From a bacterium (lineage in GTDB: Bacteria; Patescibacteriota; Gracilibacteria; JAHISY01): DNA of 64,000 bases. The translations under genes were made by a program, and so were the position numbers. Shown piece by piece: positions 51,949-59,930 of this stretch (position 1 is its first letter; every line of letters starts with the position of its first letter). The notes beneath the pieces were generated by a model. It saw only the letters and a program-made list of their open reading frames with translations, was not told the DNA's origin and ran no database searches. Location of the stretch: NCBI GenBank assembly GCA_021779375.1, contig JAJYAT010000002.1, positions 1 through 64,000 on the forward strand, written 5' to 3'.

Positions 51949-52184
51949 TAACGCGAATCTCGAAACTGATTCGAGGCTTGAGCTGCGAAAAATTTTCGAA
52001 TTTTCAAGTCTCGTAATTTACGAAATAATTTCCAAACTTCAATTCTTCGACCAGGAATTTCCAGCGTTTGGATTTTTTGAGCCTTGAACCTTGGATTTTA
52101 TTTGAAAATTTGAAACTTCGTAAATTTGAAAATTCCCTACATTTTTTAGGGTTTCAATGTTTCTGAGTTTCGAGATTCGCGTTA
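51949..52184. mobile_element. MITE-like foldback element, copy 2 with intact 19-bp terminal inverted repeats
   Basis: 236 bp bounded by taacgcgaatctcgaaact at 51949-51967 and its exact reverse complement at 52166-52184. Inside is a second foldback (GAATTTTCAA ... TTGAAAATTC, TTTACGAA ... TTCGTAAA). Copy 1 lies at 11828-12044. There is no ORF of its own. The right end is 7 bp before the pth -10 box. Target duplications are not evident. It fills most of the 281-bp obgE-pth spacer, with a degenerate gttggtagttagtag run at its left. Confidence 0.75.
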
Positions 52185-52190
52185 TTAGAT

Positions 52191-52196
52191 TAAAAT
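52191..52196 (+). promoter_or_regulatory. -10 box of pth-trpD, leaderless arrangement
   Basis: TAAAAT, 7 nt, then the pth ATG. It sits directly after the MITE-like element, whose end could supply or alter the upstream promoter part. Confidence 0.45.
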
Positions 52197-52203
52197 CAGT
52201 CCA

Positions 52204-52767
52204 ATGAAACTGATTATCGGACTTGGCAATCCCGAAAAAGATTACGGCAAAACGCGGCACAATTTCGGCTTCCGCGCTGTCGATTTTTTGGCAGAGCAAC
52301 TTGAATTTCCCGAGTTTAAATTAGAGAAAAAGTTCAAAGCCGAAGTGACGGAAAAGACGATTCGCGGAGAAAAGGTCTTCCTCGTGAAGCCACAAACTTT
52401 CATGAATCTCTCCGGCGAGACAGCCGCCGCCCTGCTGAATTTTTACAAGCCGAAGCTCGATAATTTTTTGGTGATTTTCGACGATGTCGATTTACCCTTC
52501 GGCAAATTGCGCTTCCGCGAAGGCGGCTCGGCGGGCGGACATAACGGCGTAAAGAGTTTGATTCAGCATTTCGGAACAGCGAATTTCGCGCGGCTGCGAC
52601 TCGGCATCGCGAATGATTTGCTCGGCGTGATGCCGACTGATGAATTCGTTTTGGGGAAATTCATGCCCGGCGAAGAGACAGAGATTCCGGAGATCCTGAC
52701 GAAAGCGAGCGAAGTGGTAGAAAAATTTTTGCAAGCTGGCGCGGAAAATTTAACAATTTCTGAATGA
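52204..52767 (+). CDS. pth: Peptidyl-tRNA hydrolase
   Basis: Releases peptides from prematurely dropped peptidyl-tRNA. 187 aa with IIGLGNPEKDYGKTRHNFGF (catalytic His in TRHN), KPQTFMNLSG, the DDVDLPFGKLR strand and GGSAGGHNGVKSL. The stop TGA overlaps the trpD ATG (ATGA), so translation is coupled. Confidence 0.97.
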   Translation: MKLIIGLGNPEKDYGKTRHNFGFRAVDFLAEQLEFPEFKLEKKFKAEVTEKTIRGEKVFLVKPQTFMNLSGETAAALLNFYKPKLDNFLVIFDDVDLPFGKLRFREGGSAGGHNGVKSLIQHFGTANFARLRLGIANDLLGVMPTDEFVLGKFMPGEETEIPEILTKASEVVEKFLQAGAENLTISE

Positions 52768-53768
52768 AAAAATTTCTTACAAAGCTAAATAACGGACTGA
52801 ACCTTTCGCGAGACGAAGCTGCCGCAGCGATGCAAGTCATCATGTCTGGCGGCGCGAGCGAAGCTGAGCTGGAAGAATATCTTATTTTGCTCGCCGAAAA
52901 AGGCGAAACGGCAGATGAGATTGCCGGCAGTGCACACGCCATGCGCGAAAATTCTCGGAAAATTTTTCCCAAAGTTGCACGCTTCGTCGACATCGTCGGG
53001 ACCGGTGGCGACTGCTCGGACACTTTCAATATTTCGACTACTGCCGCTTTCGTCGTCGCCGGTGCCGGAGTCGCCGTTGCCAAGCACGGTAATAAAGCGG
53101 TTTCATCGAAGAGCGGCGCGGCGAATGTGCTCGAAGCACTCGGCGTGAAAATCGATCTCGAGCCTGAGCGCGTGGAAAAATGCATCGAAGAAATTGGCAT
53201 TGGATTTTTGTTCGCACCGATTTTTCACCCGGCGATGAAATACGCCGCGCCCGTCCGCGCGAAGCTGAAACGCAAAACTATCTTCAATCTGCTCGGTCCG
53301 CTGACAAACCCCGCTGGCGCGAAGCACCTTTTGATCGGCGTTTTCGAAGAAAGATTGGCGCCGATTTTCGCCGAAGTCTTGTGTAAAAATGGCGTGACGC
53401 ACGCCCTCGTCGTCCACGGCGACGGACTCGACGAATTTTCGACAACGGGAAAATCGACTGTTTTTGAAGTGCAAAACGGAAAAATCGAAAAGCTCGCAAT
53501 TGATTTAGCGGAATTTGGAATCCAAAAAACGGCGCGCGAAAATTTGCGCGGCGGCGATGCGACGGCGAATGCGCAGATTTGCCGCGAGATTTTGGCGGGC
53601 AAAAGTGACGCCGCCAAAACAGAGATTGTTATTCTGAATGCTGGCGCAGCAATCTTCGCGGCAGATGCTGTGCCAAATTTGGCGGCAGGAATCGCGGCGG
53701 CGCGCCAGTCGCTCGAGTCCGGCGCAGCGGAACGGAAATTGAAAAGCTTGATTGAGTTCAGCAATTAA
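52764..53768 (+). CDS. trpD: Anthranilate phosphoribosyltransferase
   Basis: Transfers phosphoribose from PRPP to anthranilate in tryptophan synthesis. 334 aa: a helical N-domain, then VDIVGTGGDCSDTFNISTT and the anthranilate/PRPP motif AKHGNKAVSSKSG, RAKLKRKTIFNLLGPLTNPA and VHGDGLDEFS. No other trp gene is in the window, so the pathway is dispersed or partial. Confidence 0.94.
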   Translation: MKKFLTKLNNGLNLSRDEAAAAMQVIMSGGASEAELEEYLILLAEKGETADEIAGSAHAMRENSRKIFPKVARFVDIVGTGGDCSDTFNISTTAAFVVAGAGVAVAKHGNKAVSSKSGAANVLEALGVKIDLEPERVEKCIEEIGIGFLFAPIFHPAMKYAAPVRAKLKRKTIFNLLGPLTNPAGAKHLLIGVFEERLAPIFAEVLCKNGVTHALVVHGDGLDEFSTTGKSTVFEVQNGKIEKLAIDLAEFGIQKTARENLRGGDATANAQICREILAGKSDAAKTEIVILNAGAAIFAADAVPNLAAGIAAARQSLESGAAERKLKSLIEFSN

Positions 53769-53812
53769 GTCTAAAATGCCGTCTTGATTTAAGCTCATAG
53801 TAATTTACTAAG

Positions 53813-54019
53813 ATGAAGAAGAAAAATCCCCCAAAAATCGTCGTAAGTGATGCATGTATCGGTTGCGGAATTTGCGCCACGATTGCCCCGGAAGTTTTTG
53901 AAATGGATCCAGTGAGCGGCAAAAGCCAAGTTCGCGCTGATGTTGATTTGAAAAATTTAAAAAAGGCTGAGGAGGCCGCAGCGGTCTGCCCGGTCGGAGC
54001 AATCGAAATCGAGGAATAA
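53813..54019 (+). CDS. Single-cluster ferredoxin
   Basis: 68 aa. Ligands for one [4Fe-4S] cluster: CIGCGIC near residue 15-21 and the distal CPVGAI. The second half is acidic. It is a one-electron carrier whose partner is unknown. It follows trpD by 44 nt in the same direction. Confidence 0.92.
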   Translation: MKKKNPPKIVVSDACIGCGICATIAPEVFEMDPVSGKSQVRADVDLKNLKKAEEAAAVCPVGAIEIEE

Positions 54020-54068
54020 TCCAGGAAAGCAAAGCACTCACCCACTCCTTACTTTTTACGCGCCGAAC

Positions 54069-54734
54069 ATGGAAGAGTCCACGCTTACTTCTGGAGAAAT
54101 TCCGAGGCAACTAAGCTTCGCCGAGAAGGCGCGTGCTTTGCTGTACTCGCATCCCCCCCGAGTCGCTATCTTGGCGACAATATTCGCAGCTGAACAAACA
54201 GATCTCAAAAAACGGGAACTAATAAGACTTTTTGTAGCTAGCCTTTTTCACGATGCCGGAAAAATCTGTGTTGATGGCATTTTGAAAATGACCTTCAATG
54301 ACTGCAAATTAAGCCCTGAGGATAAAATAAAAATGGATACTCATCCAATTTACGGGCACAAATTTTTCACCTGGCTTGGCTTACCCAAAATTGCTGAAAT
54401 TATCTTAGAACACCATGAGCGCTGGAACGATCGTGATCATGGCTACCCGCGAAAATTAAAAGGTGAAGCAATATCTTTATCTGCACGAATCCTGGCGATG
54501 GCTGACGCTCTCGATGTCATGATTGCTTGGCGACCATATAATCATCTTAAAAATATAGATGAAGCCATCGCCGAAATACACGATGAGTCTGGAAAACAAT
54601 TTGACCCAGGACTTGTCGAGCCTTTTTGCGAATTTGTCGAGAAACACCGCCTGCTTATCAGATTTCTTTTGCTAAACTCCCCCCGTGCAAAATCCGAAAG
54701 AAATCTTGGCGAACCTGAACCCTGCCCAAATTGA
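54069..54734 (+). CDS. HD-GYP-type phosphohydrolase
   Basis: 221 aa. HD metal motif SLFHDAGKI, then THPIYGHKF and HHERWNDRDHGYP, matching the HHExxxGxGYP signature with G changed to D/H at the middle. The family hydrolyses cyclic dinucleotides. No sensor domain is attached. It is AT-rich, and its last 50 nt overlap the uvrD start in another frame. Confidence 0.8.
   Translation: MEESTLTSGEIPRQLSFAEKARALLYSHPPRVAILATIFAAEQTDLKKRELIRLFVASLFHDAGKICVDGILKMTFNDCKLSPEDKIKMDTHPIYGHKFFTWLGLPKIAEIILEHHERWNDRDHGYPRKLKGEAISLSARILAMADALDVMIAWRPYNHLKNIDEAIAEIHDESGKQFDPGLVEPFCEFVEKHRLLIRFLLLNSPRAKSERNLGEPEPCPN
54673..54678 (+). promoter_or_regulatory. -10 box of uvrD, leaderless arrangement
   Basis: TAAACT inside the end of the HD-GYP gene, 6 nt before the uvrD GTG. 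Confidence 0.4.
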
Positions 54735-56841
54735 AGCAGTCCAAACGCTGAAAGGTCCGATGCTCGTCATCGCGGGCGCCGGTTCGGGCAAGACGAAAGC
54801 GCTGACACACCGCATCGCGAATCTAATTGCGAGCGGAATTTCGCCGCATGAAATTTTGGCAGTGACCTTCACGAATAAAGCAGCGGGTGAAATGAAGAGC
54901 CGCATCCGCGCGATGCTCGGCGAAAAAATCGCCATGCCAGTCGTCGGCACTTTTCACTCGATCTGTGTGCAGATTCTCCGGCGCGAAATTCACCACCTCG
55001 GACGCGAAAATAATTTTTTGATTTACGACGGGACGGATCAGAAGCTGCTGATGAAAAGGATTTTCAAAGATAAAAATATCGAGGAAAAAGAATTCAATCC
55101 GGCGGCAATCTTGTCAGCGATTTCCGGCGCGAAGTCCCGGCTCGTCAGCCCGACGAGCTTCGTCGGCGGCTCGCGCTTCGGTGATCTGGCAGCTGAACTT
55201 TATCCGCTTTACGAAAAAAAATTGGCGGAAGCGAATGCGCTCGACTTCGACGATTTGCTTTTGAAAGTCGTCGAGCTGTTTGAAAAATTCCCACAAATTC
55301 TCGAGAAATATCAAGAGAAATGGCACTTCATCTCAGTCGACGAATATCAGGACACCAATCTGGCGCAGGCGCGGATCACGAATTTGCTCGCAGAAAAATA
55401 CCGCAATCTCTGCGTAATCGGCGATCCAGATCAATCGATTTATTCTTGGCGCGGCGCGGACATTTCAAACATTCGCGATTTCAAGAAGAATTATCCTGAG
55501 GCCAAGATCGTGAAGCTCGAACAAAATTACCGCTCGACCACGACGATTCTAGACGCGGCGAACGCGGTCATCGCCCGCAATGGCAACCGCGAAGACAAAA
55601 AACTTTGGAGTCAAAAGGCCGGCGGCGAAAAGATTTTCCTGCTGGAAATGAACGACGAGCGCGAGGAAGCGGAATTCATCGCAGCAGAGATTGAAAGAAA
55701 AATTCGCGAGACAAATTGTTTTTACCGCGACTGCGTGATTTTGTATCGCACCAACGCTCAATCGCGCGTCATCGAGGAAGTCTTCCTCCGACACGGTCTG
55801 CCGCACCGCATCATCGGCGGCGTGAAGTTTTACGCGCGCAAGGAAATCAAAGATGTTTTGAGTTATTTGAAGATAATTCAAAATCCGCGCGACGACATTT
55901 CCCTGCTTAGAGTTTTGAATGTGCCGACGCGCAAAATCGGTCTGCGCACGGTCGAAGTTTTGCAAAGCAAAGCGACCGAGGTCGGCGGCGGGATTTGGGA
56001 CGCGCTGAAAAATTGTCGCAACACGGAAATTCCTGACAGCAAAAAAGAAATTTTGGAGCGCTTCGTCCGCCTGATCGAAGAACTGCAAGATCTGAATAGA
56101 AGAAACACCGCCGCGAGCCTGATTAAAAATGTTTTGGCTCGGACCAAGTTAAAAGAATTTTGGCTGAGCGAAGGCGAAGCCGAGGGCGAGGCTCGCGTCG
56201 AAAACGTGCTCGAACTTATCTCGGTCGCTGCGAAATACGACGCGCTCGAACCGACCGTCTCGCTCGCGACTTTCCTCGAGGAAATCTCGCTACTCTCGGA
56301 TGCCGACCAGATCGAAGAAAAAGAAAATTCTGTTTTGCTGATGAGCCTTCACTCTGCGAAAGGCCTAGAATTCCCAGTCGTTTTCATTGCCGGACTCGAG
56401 CAAAATATCTTCCCGCATTCGCGCAGCCTGCTCGAACCGCGCCAGCTCGAGGAAGAACGCCGTCTGTTTTACGTTGGAATCACGCGCGCGATGGATTCGC
56501 TTTTCCTCCTACGCGCACGCCAAAGGATGTTTTTTGGCGAGACGCAGATGAATGCGCCAAGCGAATTTCTCAAAGACATTCCTGAAAATCTGCTCGCCGA
56601 AGAATCCCGGCGAGAGCTAAAAAGAAGAGGTTTTGGCGAAAGAATGCTGCCGGACGAAAGTAGCGACGGGTTGCAACCCGTCGTCCCGCCAGCCGAATTC
56701 ACCGTCGGCGAACGCGTCGCGCATCCGGTCTTCGGCGAGGGCACGGTCGTAAATGTCATGGGCGGCGTGATCGAAGTGAATTTCCCAATCGGCGTGAAAA
56801 AACTGGCGATCTCAATCGCACCTTTAAGAAAAATTGGCTAG
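54685..56841 (+). CDS. UvrD/PcrA-type DNA helicase
   Basis: 3'-5' superfamily 1A helicase in repair and replication restart. 718 aa: motif I AGAGSGKTKALTHR, Ia TFTNKAAGEM, motif II DEYQDTN, III GDPDQSIYSWRGA, IV QNYRST, V SLHSAKGLEF and VI VGITRAMDSL. The tail forms a Tudor-like RNA-polymerase-binding fold (VGERVAHPVFGEGTVVNV). A palindrome encodes SDGLQPVVP in the linker before that tail. Start GTG. Confidence 0.95.
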   Translation: MQNPKEILANLNPAQIEAVQTLKGPMLVIAGAGSGKTKALTHRIANLIASGISPHEILAVTFTNKAAGEMKSRIRAMLGEKIAMPVVGTFHSICVQILRREIHHLGRENNFLIYDGTDQKLLMKRIFKDKNIEEKEFNPAAILSAISGAKSRLVSPTSFVGGSRFGDLAAELYPLYEKKLAEANALDFDDLLLKVVELFEKFPQILEKYQEKWHFISVDEYQDTNLAQARITNLLAEKYRNLCVIGDPDQSIYSWRGADISNIRDFKKNYPEAKIVKLEQNYRSTTTILDAANAVIARNGNREDKKLWSQKAGGEKIFLLEMNDEREEAEFIAAEIERKIRETNCFYRDCVILYRTNAQSRVIEEVFLRHGLPHRIIGGVKFYARKEIKDVLSYLKIIQNPRDDISLLRVLNVPTRKIGLRTVEVLQSKATEVGGGIWDALKNCRNTEIPDSKKEILERFVRLIEELQDLNRRNTAASLIKNVLARTKLKEFWLSEGEAEGEARVENVLELISVAAKYDALEPTVSLATFLEEISLLSDADQIEEKENSVLLMSLHSAKGLEFPVVFIAGLEQNIFPHSRSLLEPRQLEEERRLFYVGITRAMDSLFLLRARQRMFFGETQMNAPSEFLKDIPENLLAEESRRELKRRGFGERMLPDESSDGLQPVVPPAEFTVGERVAHPVFGEGTVVNVMGGVIEVNFPIGVKKLAISIAPLRKIG
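56664..56683. repeat. In-frame 20-bp perfect palindrome in uvrD
   Basis: CGACGGGTTGCAACCCGTCG lies in the variable linker between the helicase core and the C-terminal Tudor-like domain, where an insertion is likely to be tolerated. Confidence 0.9.
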
Positions 56842-56844
56842 AAT
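56839..56844 (+). promoter_or_regulatory. -10 box of the RAYT gene, leaderless arrangement
   Basis: TAGAAT overlapping the uvrD stop, 6 nt before GTG 56851. Confidence 0.4.
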
Positions 56845-56850
56845 TTTTTC

Positions 56851-57438
56851 GTGGAAAATGAATTTCACAAACGCAAGCTCGCACCGAGATTGAATGATTT
56901 TGATTATTCGACTGACGGCGCATATTTCATCACGACCTGCACGCAAAATCGCGAAAACTTTTTTGGCAAAATCGAAAATGAAAAAATCGTTTTGAATAAT
57001 TGTGCAAAAATCGTACGCGAAAAATGGCTGTGGTTATCGAAACAATATCCCTATCTCATCCTCGATGAATTCGTCGTGATGCCAAATCATTTTCATGGGA
57101 TTTTGATAATTGATTCTATTTTTTGTAATGATGAATCGGGAGATTTTTGTAGGGGTGGGTCGCGACCCACCCCTACAAAAACACAACCCACCCCTACAAA
57201 AACCACCATTCTTGCAAAAAACAAAATCAAACCACTCACGAAATTAATCGGCGCATTCAAAACTGTTTCTTCGAAAGAAATTCACCTCACGATTAGACCA
57301 GATTTTCGCTGGCAACGCAGCTTCCATGACCACATCATTCGCGATGAAGACGAGCTAAATCGTATCCGCGATTATATCCGGCTAAACCCCGCACACTGGA
57401 CGAAAGATAAAAATCTTCACAACAACAACGATAAATAA
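56851..57438 (+). CDS. REP-associated tyrosine transposase (RAYT, Y1_Tnp family)
   Basis: 195 aa. YFITTCTQNRENFFG, a DEFVVMPNHFHGILII strand with the HUH (HFH) metal motif, and an R-W-Q-R-S-F-H-D-H-I-I-R-D segment with the C-terminal helix. RAYTs are single-strand endonucleases linked to spread of REP palindromes. The gene itself carries a 38-bp perfect palindrome read in frame (CRGGSRPTPTKT), followed by a half-copy. The catalytic Tyr is expected in the helix after RDHIIRDE; YIRLNP is a candidate but uncertain. Confidence 0.9.
   Translation: MENEFHKRKLAPRLNDFDYSTDGAYFITTCTQNRENFFGKIENEKIVLNNCAKIVREKWLWLSKQYPYLILDEFVVMPNHFHGILIIDSIFCNDESGDFCRGGSRPTPTKTQPTPTKTTILAKNKIKPLTKLIGAFKTVSSKEIHLTIRPDFRWQRSFHDHIIRDEDELNRIRDYIRLNPAHWTKDKNLHNNNDK
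57144..57181. repeat. In-frame 38-bp perfect palindrome in the RAYT gene
   Basis: Arms TTTTTGTAGGGGTGGGTCG and complement with no loop, plus a partial direct copy (caacccacccctacaaaaac) at 57184-57203. It is the longest perfect palindrome in the window and lies inside a transposase whose family acts on such sequences. Confidence 0.93.
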
Positions 57439-57462
57439 AATTTTGCTAAAATTCCCACCAAT

Positions 57463-57547
57463 GCCCGGGTGGTGAAATTGGTAAACACGCACGCTTCAGG
57501 AGCGTGTGCTGCAAGGCTTGGAGGTTCAAGTCCTCTCCCGGGCACCA
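57463..57547 (+). tRNA. tRNA-Leu (CAG)
   Basis: 85-nt class II tRNA with acceptor GCCCGGG/CCCGGGC, anticodon loop TTCAGGA (anticodon CAG), long variable arm, T-arm GAGGTTCAAGTCCTC and encoded CCA. A TAAAAT box lies at 57447-57452. Confidence 0.95.
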
Positions 57548-57596
57548 TTCTTCACTCCAGTGAAGAATGCCCTTCGTAGCCTTGGCGAAGAAGGGC
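57547..57596. repeat. Two hairpins after tRNA-Leu
   Basis: ATTCTTCACT-CC-AGTGAAGAAT at 57547-57568, then GCCCTTC ... GAAGGGC-type arms at 57569-57596. They may end tRNA transcription. They also look like members of the palindromic repeat class. Confidence 0.6.
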
Positions 57597-57627
57597 GAAT
57601 GGATTCACTAACTTTAACAAAACCAAA

Positions 57628-58038
57628 ATGAATTTCTTTGCCACGAACGCGCCGAGCTGGTATGCCAGCCTCATCAAGCCAAGCTTCGCGCCACCTCCCG
57701 CAGCTTTTGGAATTGCTTGGTCAATTTTATATCCGATCATTTTCATCACTTTCGGAATCGTGTTTTGGCTCGCCGCAAAGAAAAAAATCCCGCGCCTCGT
57801 CGCGCTCCTCTTCGCGCTAAACTTGCTTTACAACTTCGCCTTCTCACCGATCCAATTTGGTCTGCAAAATAATCTACTCGCCGCAGCCGACATCGTCTTA
57901 CTACTGGCGACGCTCATTTGGGCGATCTTCGCCATCTGGAAACACTCGAAAGTCTTGGCACTCGCGCAAATCCCCTATTTGCTGTGGGTTTCCTTCGCGA
58001 CGGTTTTGCAAATCTCGGTTACCGTTTTAAACGCCTGA
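57628..58038 (+). CDS. TspO/MBR family membrane protein
   Basis: 136 aa with five hydrophobic helices and family motifs: PSWYASLIKPSFAPPPAAFG, AWSILYPIIF, LNLLYNFAFSPIQFGL and IPYLLWVSFATVL. TspO proteins bind porphyrins and related ligands in membranes. The last 20 nt overlap the convergent pseudouridine synthase gene. Confidence 0.92.
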   Translation: MNFFATNAPSWYASLIKPSFAPPPAAFGIAWSILYPIIFITFGIVFWLAAKKKIPRLVALLFALNLLYNFAFSPIQFGLQNNLLAAADIVLLLATLIWAIFAIWKHSKVLALAQIPYLLWVSFATVLQISVTVLNA

Positions 58039-58927
58039 GGTAATTTTTCAATTCGACTGGCAAAGGCGAATTAAATTCGACGAGCTCTTTGGTTTTGGGA
58101 TGGCGAAATTTGAGTTCAGCAGCGTGCAAAAACATACGCGGTGCGGCAAATTTTTCATTTAATTTTTTGGAAGAATAGGTCGGATCGCCAATCAGCGGAT
58201 AGCCGATTGATTGGAAATGCACGCGAATTTGGTGTGTCCGACCGGTGAGCAATTTGACCCGCACGAGTGTCGCCTCTGCGAATTGTTCGACCACTTCGAA
58301 TTCCGTAATCGCCTCCCGCGCGTCTGAATCGGTCGAAACACGGCGGCGCGTCGGATCGCGCGGATCGCGACCGAGCGGCGCATCAATGCGCCCACGCAGG
58401 GTTTTTAATTTTCCGACGACGAGAGCAAGGTAAAATTTTTCGACGCGGCGCTCGGCAAATTCCTTGCCGAGAAATGTCTTGGCAGCTTCCGTCTTGGCGA
58501 CGACGAGACAGCCCGAAGTTTCGCGGTCGAGACGATGCACGATACCCGGTCGTCGATCTTCGCTCGCCTTTTTTTTCAAATGAAACAAGACCGCATTGAC
58601 CAAAGTCCCCGCGACATGCCCGCCGTGATCCGTCGGGTGGACGACCATCCCACTTGCTTTATCAACTACGAGAATTTCCGAATCTTCGAAAAGAATTTGG
58701 AGCGGTAAATTTTCCGGCTCAATTTTAAGTGTTTTGAGCGGCGGAACTTTAATTTCAATCAAATCACCCGCCGCAATTTTTTGCGCCGGCTTGGCGGGCT
58801 TGGAATTCACGAGCAGCTCGCATTTCGCAAGCAAGGAGCGCGAAAACTGCGGCAGCTCCTTAGCTAAAAATTTATCGAGACGAGTAGAAACTTCGTCCTC
58901 AGCGATTTTGAAATGAAAGTAAGCCAA
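58019..58927 (-). CDS. RluA-family 23S rRNA pseudouridine synthase (RluD-like)
   Basis: 302 aa: an N-terminal S4 domain (TRLDKFLAKELPQFSRSL) and the RluA catalytic domain with the Asp motif HRLDRETSGCLVVAK, LLTGRTHQIRVH and a late FLHAAELKFRHP strand. Which uridines it modifies cannot be set from sequence. The start is TTG at 58927 with a TTAATT-like box 5 nt upstream. Confidence 0.93.
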   Translation of the reverse strand: MAYFHFKIAEDEVSTRLDKFLAKELPQFSRSLLAKCELLVNSKPAKPAQKIAAGDLIEIKVPPLKTLKIEPENLPLQILFEDSEILVVDKASGMVVHPTDHGGHVAGTLVNAVLFHLKKKASEDRRPGIVHRLDRETSGCLVVAKTEAAKTFLGKEFAERRVEKFYLALVVGKLKTLRGRIDAPLGRDPRDPTRRRVSTDSDAREAITEFEVVEQFAEATLVRVKLLTGRTHQIRVHFQSIGYPLIGDPTYSSKKLNEKFAAPRMFLHAAELKFRHPKTKELVEFNSPLPVELKNYLRRLKR

Positions 58928-59021
58928 TCCAGAATTAAGAATTAAGTTTGTAAGAACTAAGGATTTTTAAAATAGATTGTAAGAATTCAGAACCTAATTC
59001 TGTTTTCCTTATTCTTTGTTC

Positions 59022-59237
59022 TTAGCTTTTGATGCGGTAATAATTTTTGATCGACTCCTCCGTCCCGAAAGCAACATCCGTCTTGGCGCACTTCGGACAG
59101 CGGAAAGTAAATTTCTTTTTGGTCTGTTTCGCCTCGACCAATTCCTGGCACCTCTTGCAAAAAAAGACGAGCTTCGCGGGTGGAATGGCGTCCTCACTTT
59201 GGGGAATCGGCGTGATGGTGCGAAGGTCAGAGGACAT
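59022..59237 (-). CDS. Small zinc-ribbon protein
   Basis: 71 aa. Two CxxC pairs (FFCKRCQELV and FRCPKCAKTD) form a zinc ribbon; the rest is short and basic. Function unknown. The 5' spacer (59238-59347) is a degenerate gttctaattgttagaa low-complexity tract. Confidence 0.7.
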   Translation of the reverse strand: MSSDLRTITPIPQSEDAIPPAKLVFFCKRCQELVEAKQTKKKFTFRCPKCAKTDVAFGTEESIKNYYRIKS

Positions 59238-59347
59238 AAGATGTTGGAGGTGTTCTAATTGTTAGAAATATTCTAATTGTGCAAGCTGCTCTAAAGAGGT
59301 TTTTAATTTCAATTCGAACATCTCTAACAGTTCGAACAGTTAGAACT

Positions 59348-59920
59348 TCAAATGTCGAGGCGCATGCGCGCGTCTTCTTTGGTTTTTTCTGGGTCATCGC
59401 GCAAATCAATCTGACTGCCGAATTGCGGACGCCGCGGCAAATGCGCGATTGGTTCAGCGTGAGAATGTGCACGCAGCTGCTCTTCATTCCTGAGCAAATA
59501 GCCGCCGAAGAAAACAAACACAGTGCCGACAAGCGCGAGATGAATGCCCAGCCGAAGCTCGTAATTCGCCGCGCGGGTAAGCGAAGTCGCATGCATGATT
59601 GTAAGCACGAAAACGAGCAGCGCAGACTCCCCGCCAAGGAAAGTGAGCAAGACGGAATCCCGCCAGCCAGTCCGCGGAAAACGAACCCCAAATAGCGGCA
59701 GCGCGACGACCGCGAGTGATAACAACATGCAAACGAGCGTGATGATGCCAATAATTAAATTTTGGTCGCCAAAACCATTGTAGGAATTCTCGGTGCCAAG
59801 CACCGCAGTCCCGATCGTGTGCCAAGGCATGAAAATCGAGAACAAAGTGAGTAGTGAACCCGCGAGGACAATCTGTCGCGCCCGCGAAAGATTCTTGAGA
59901 TTTTGGGAAACCGATTGCAT
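59348..59920 (-). CDS. Four-helix membrane protein, unknown
   Basis: I use ATG 59920 (MQSVSQNLKNLSRARQ), giving 190 aa; the longer frame overlaps the upstream gene. Four hydrophobic helices lie at about residues 17-32, 50-75, 90-112 and 122-142, followed by a charged cytoplasmic tail (DDPEKTKEDARMRLDI). No family is recognised. It starts 10 nt after the kinase-like gene upstream. Confidence 0.7.
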   Translation of the reverse strand: MQSVSQNLKNLSRARQIVLAGSLLTLFSIFMPWHTIGTAVLGTENSYNGFGDQNLIIGIITLVCMLLSLAVVALPLFGVRFPRTGWRDSVLLTFLGGESALLVFVLTIMHATSLTRAANYELRLGIHLALVGTVFVFFGGYLLRNEEQLRAHSHAEPIAHLPRRPQFGSQIDLRDDPEKTKEDARMRLDI

Positions 59921-59930
59921 CGCTAGAAGA

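Noticed and set aside
52039-52299. 86-aa minus-strand ORF across the foldback element
   Set aside because: It reads the MITE-like repeat and the antisense of pth, with no family and no promoter.
57552-57749. 65-aa minus-strand ORF after tRNA-Leu
   Set aside because: It is antisense to tspO, and its C-terminus comes from hairpin repeats.
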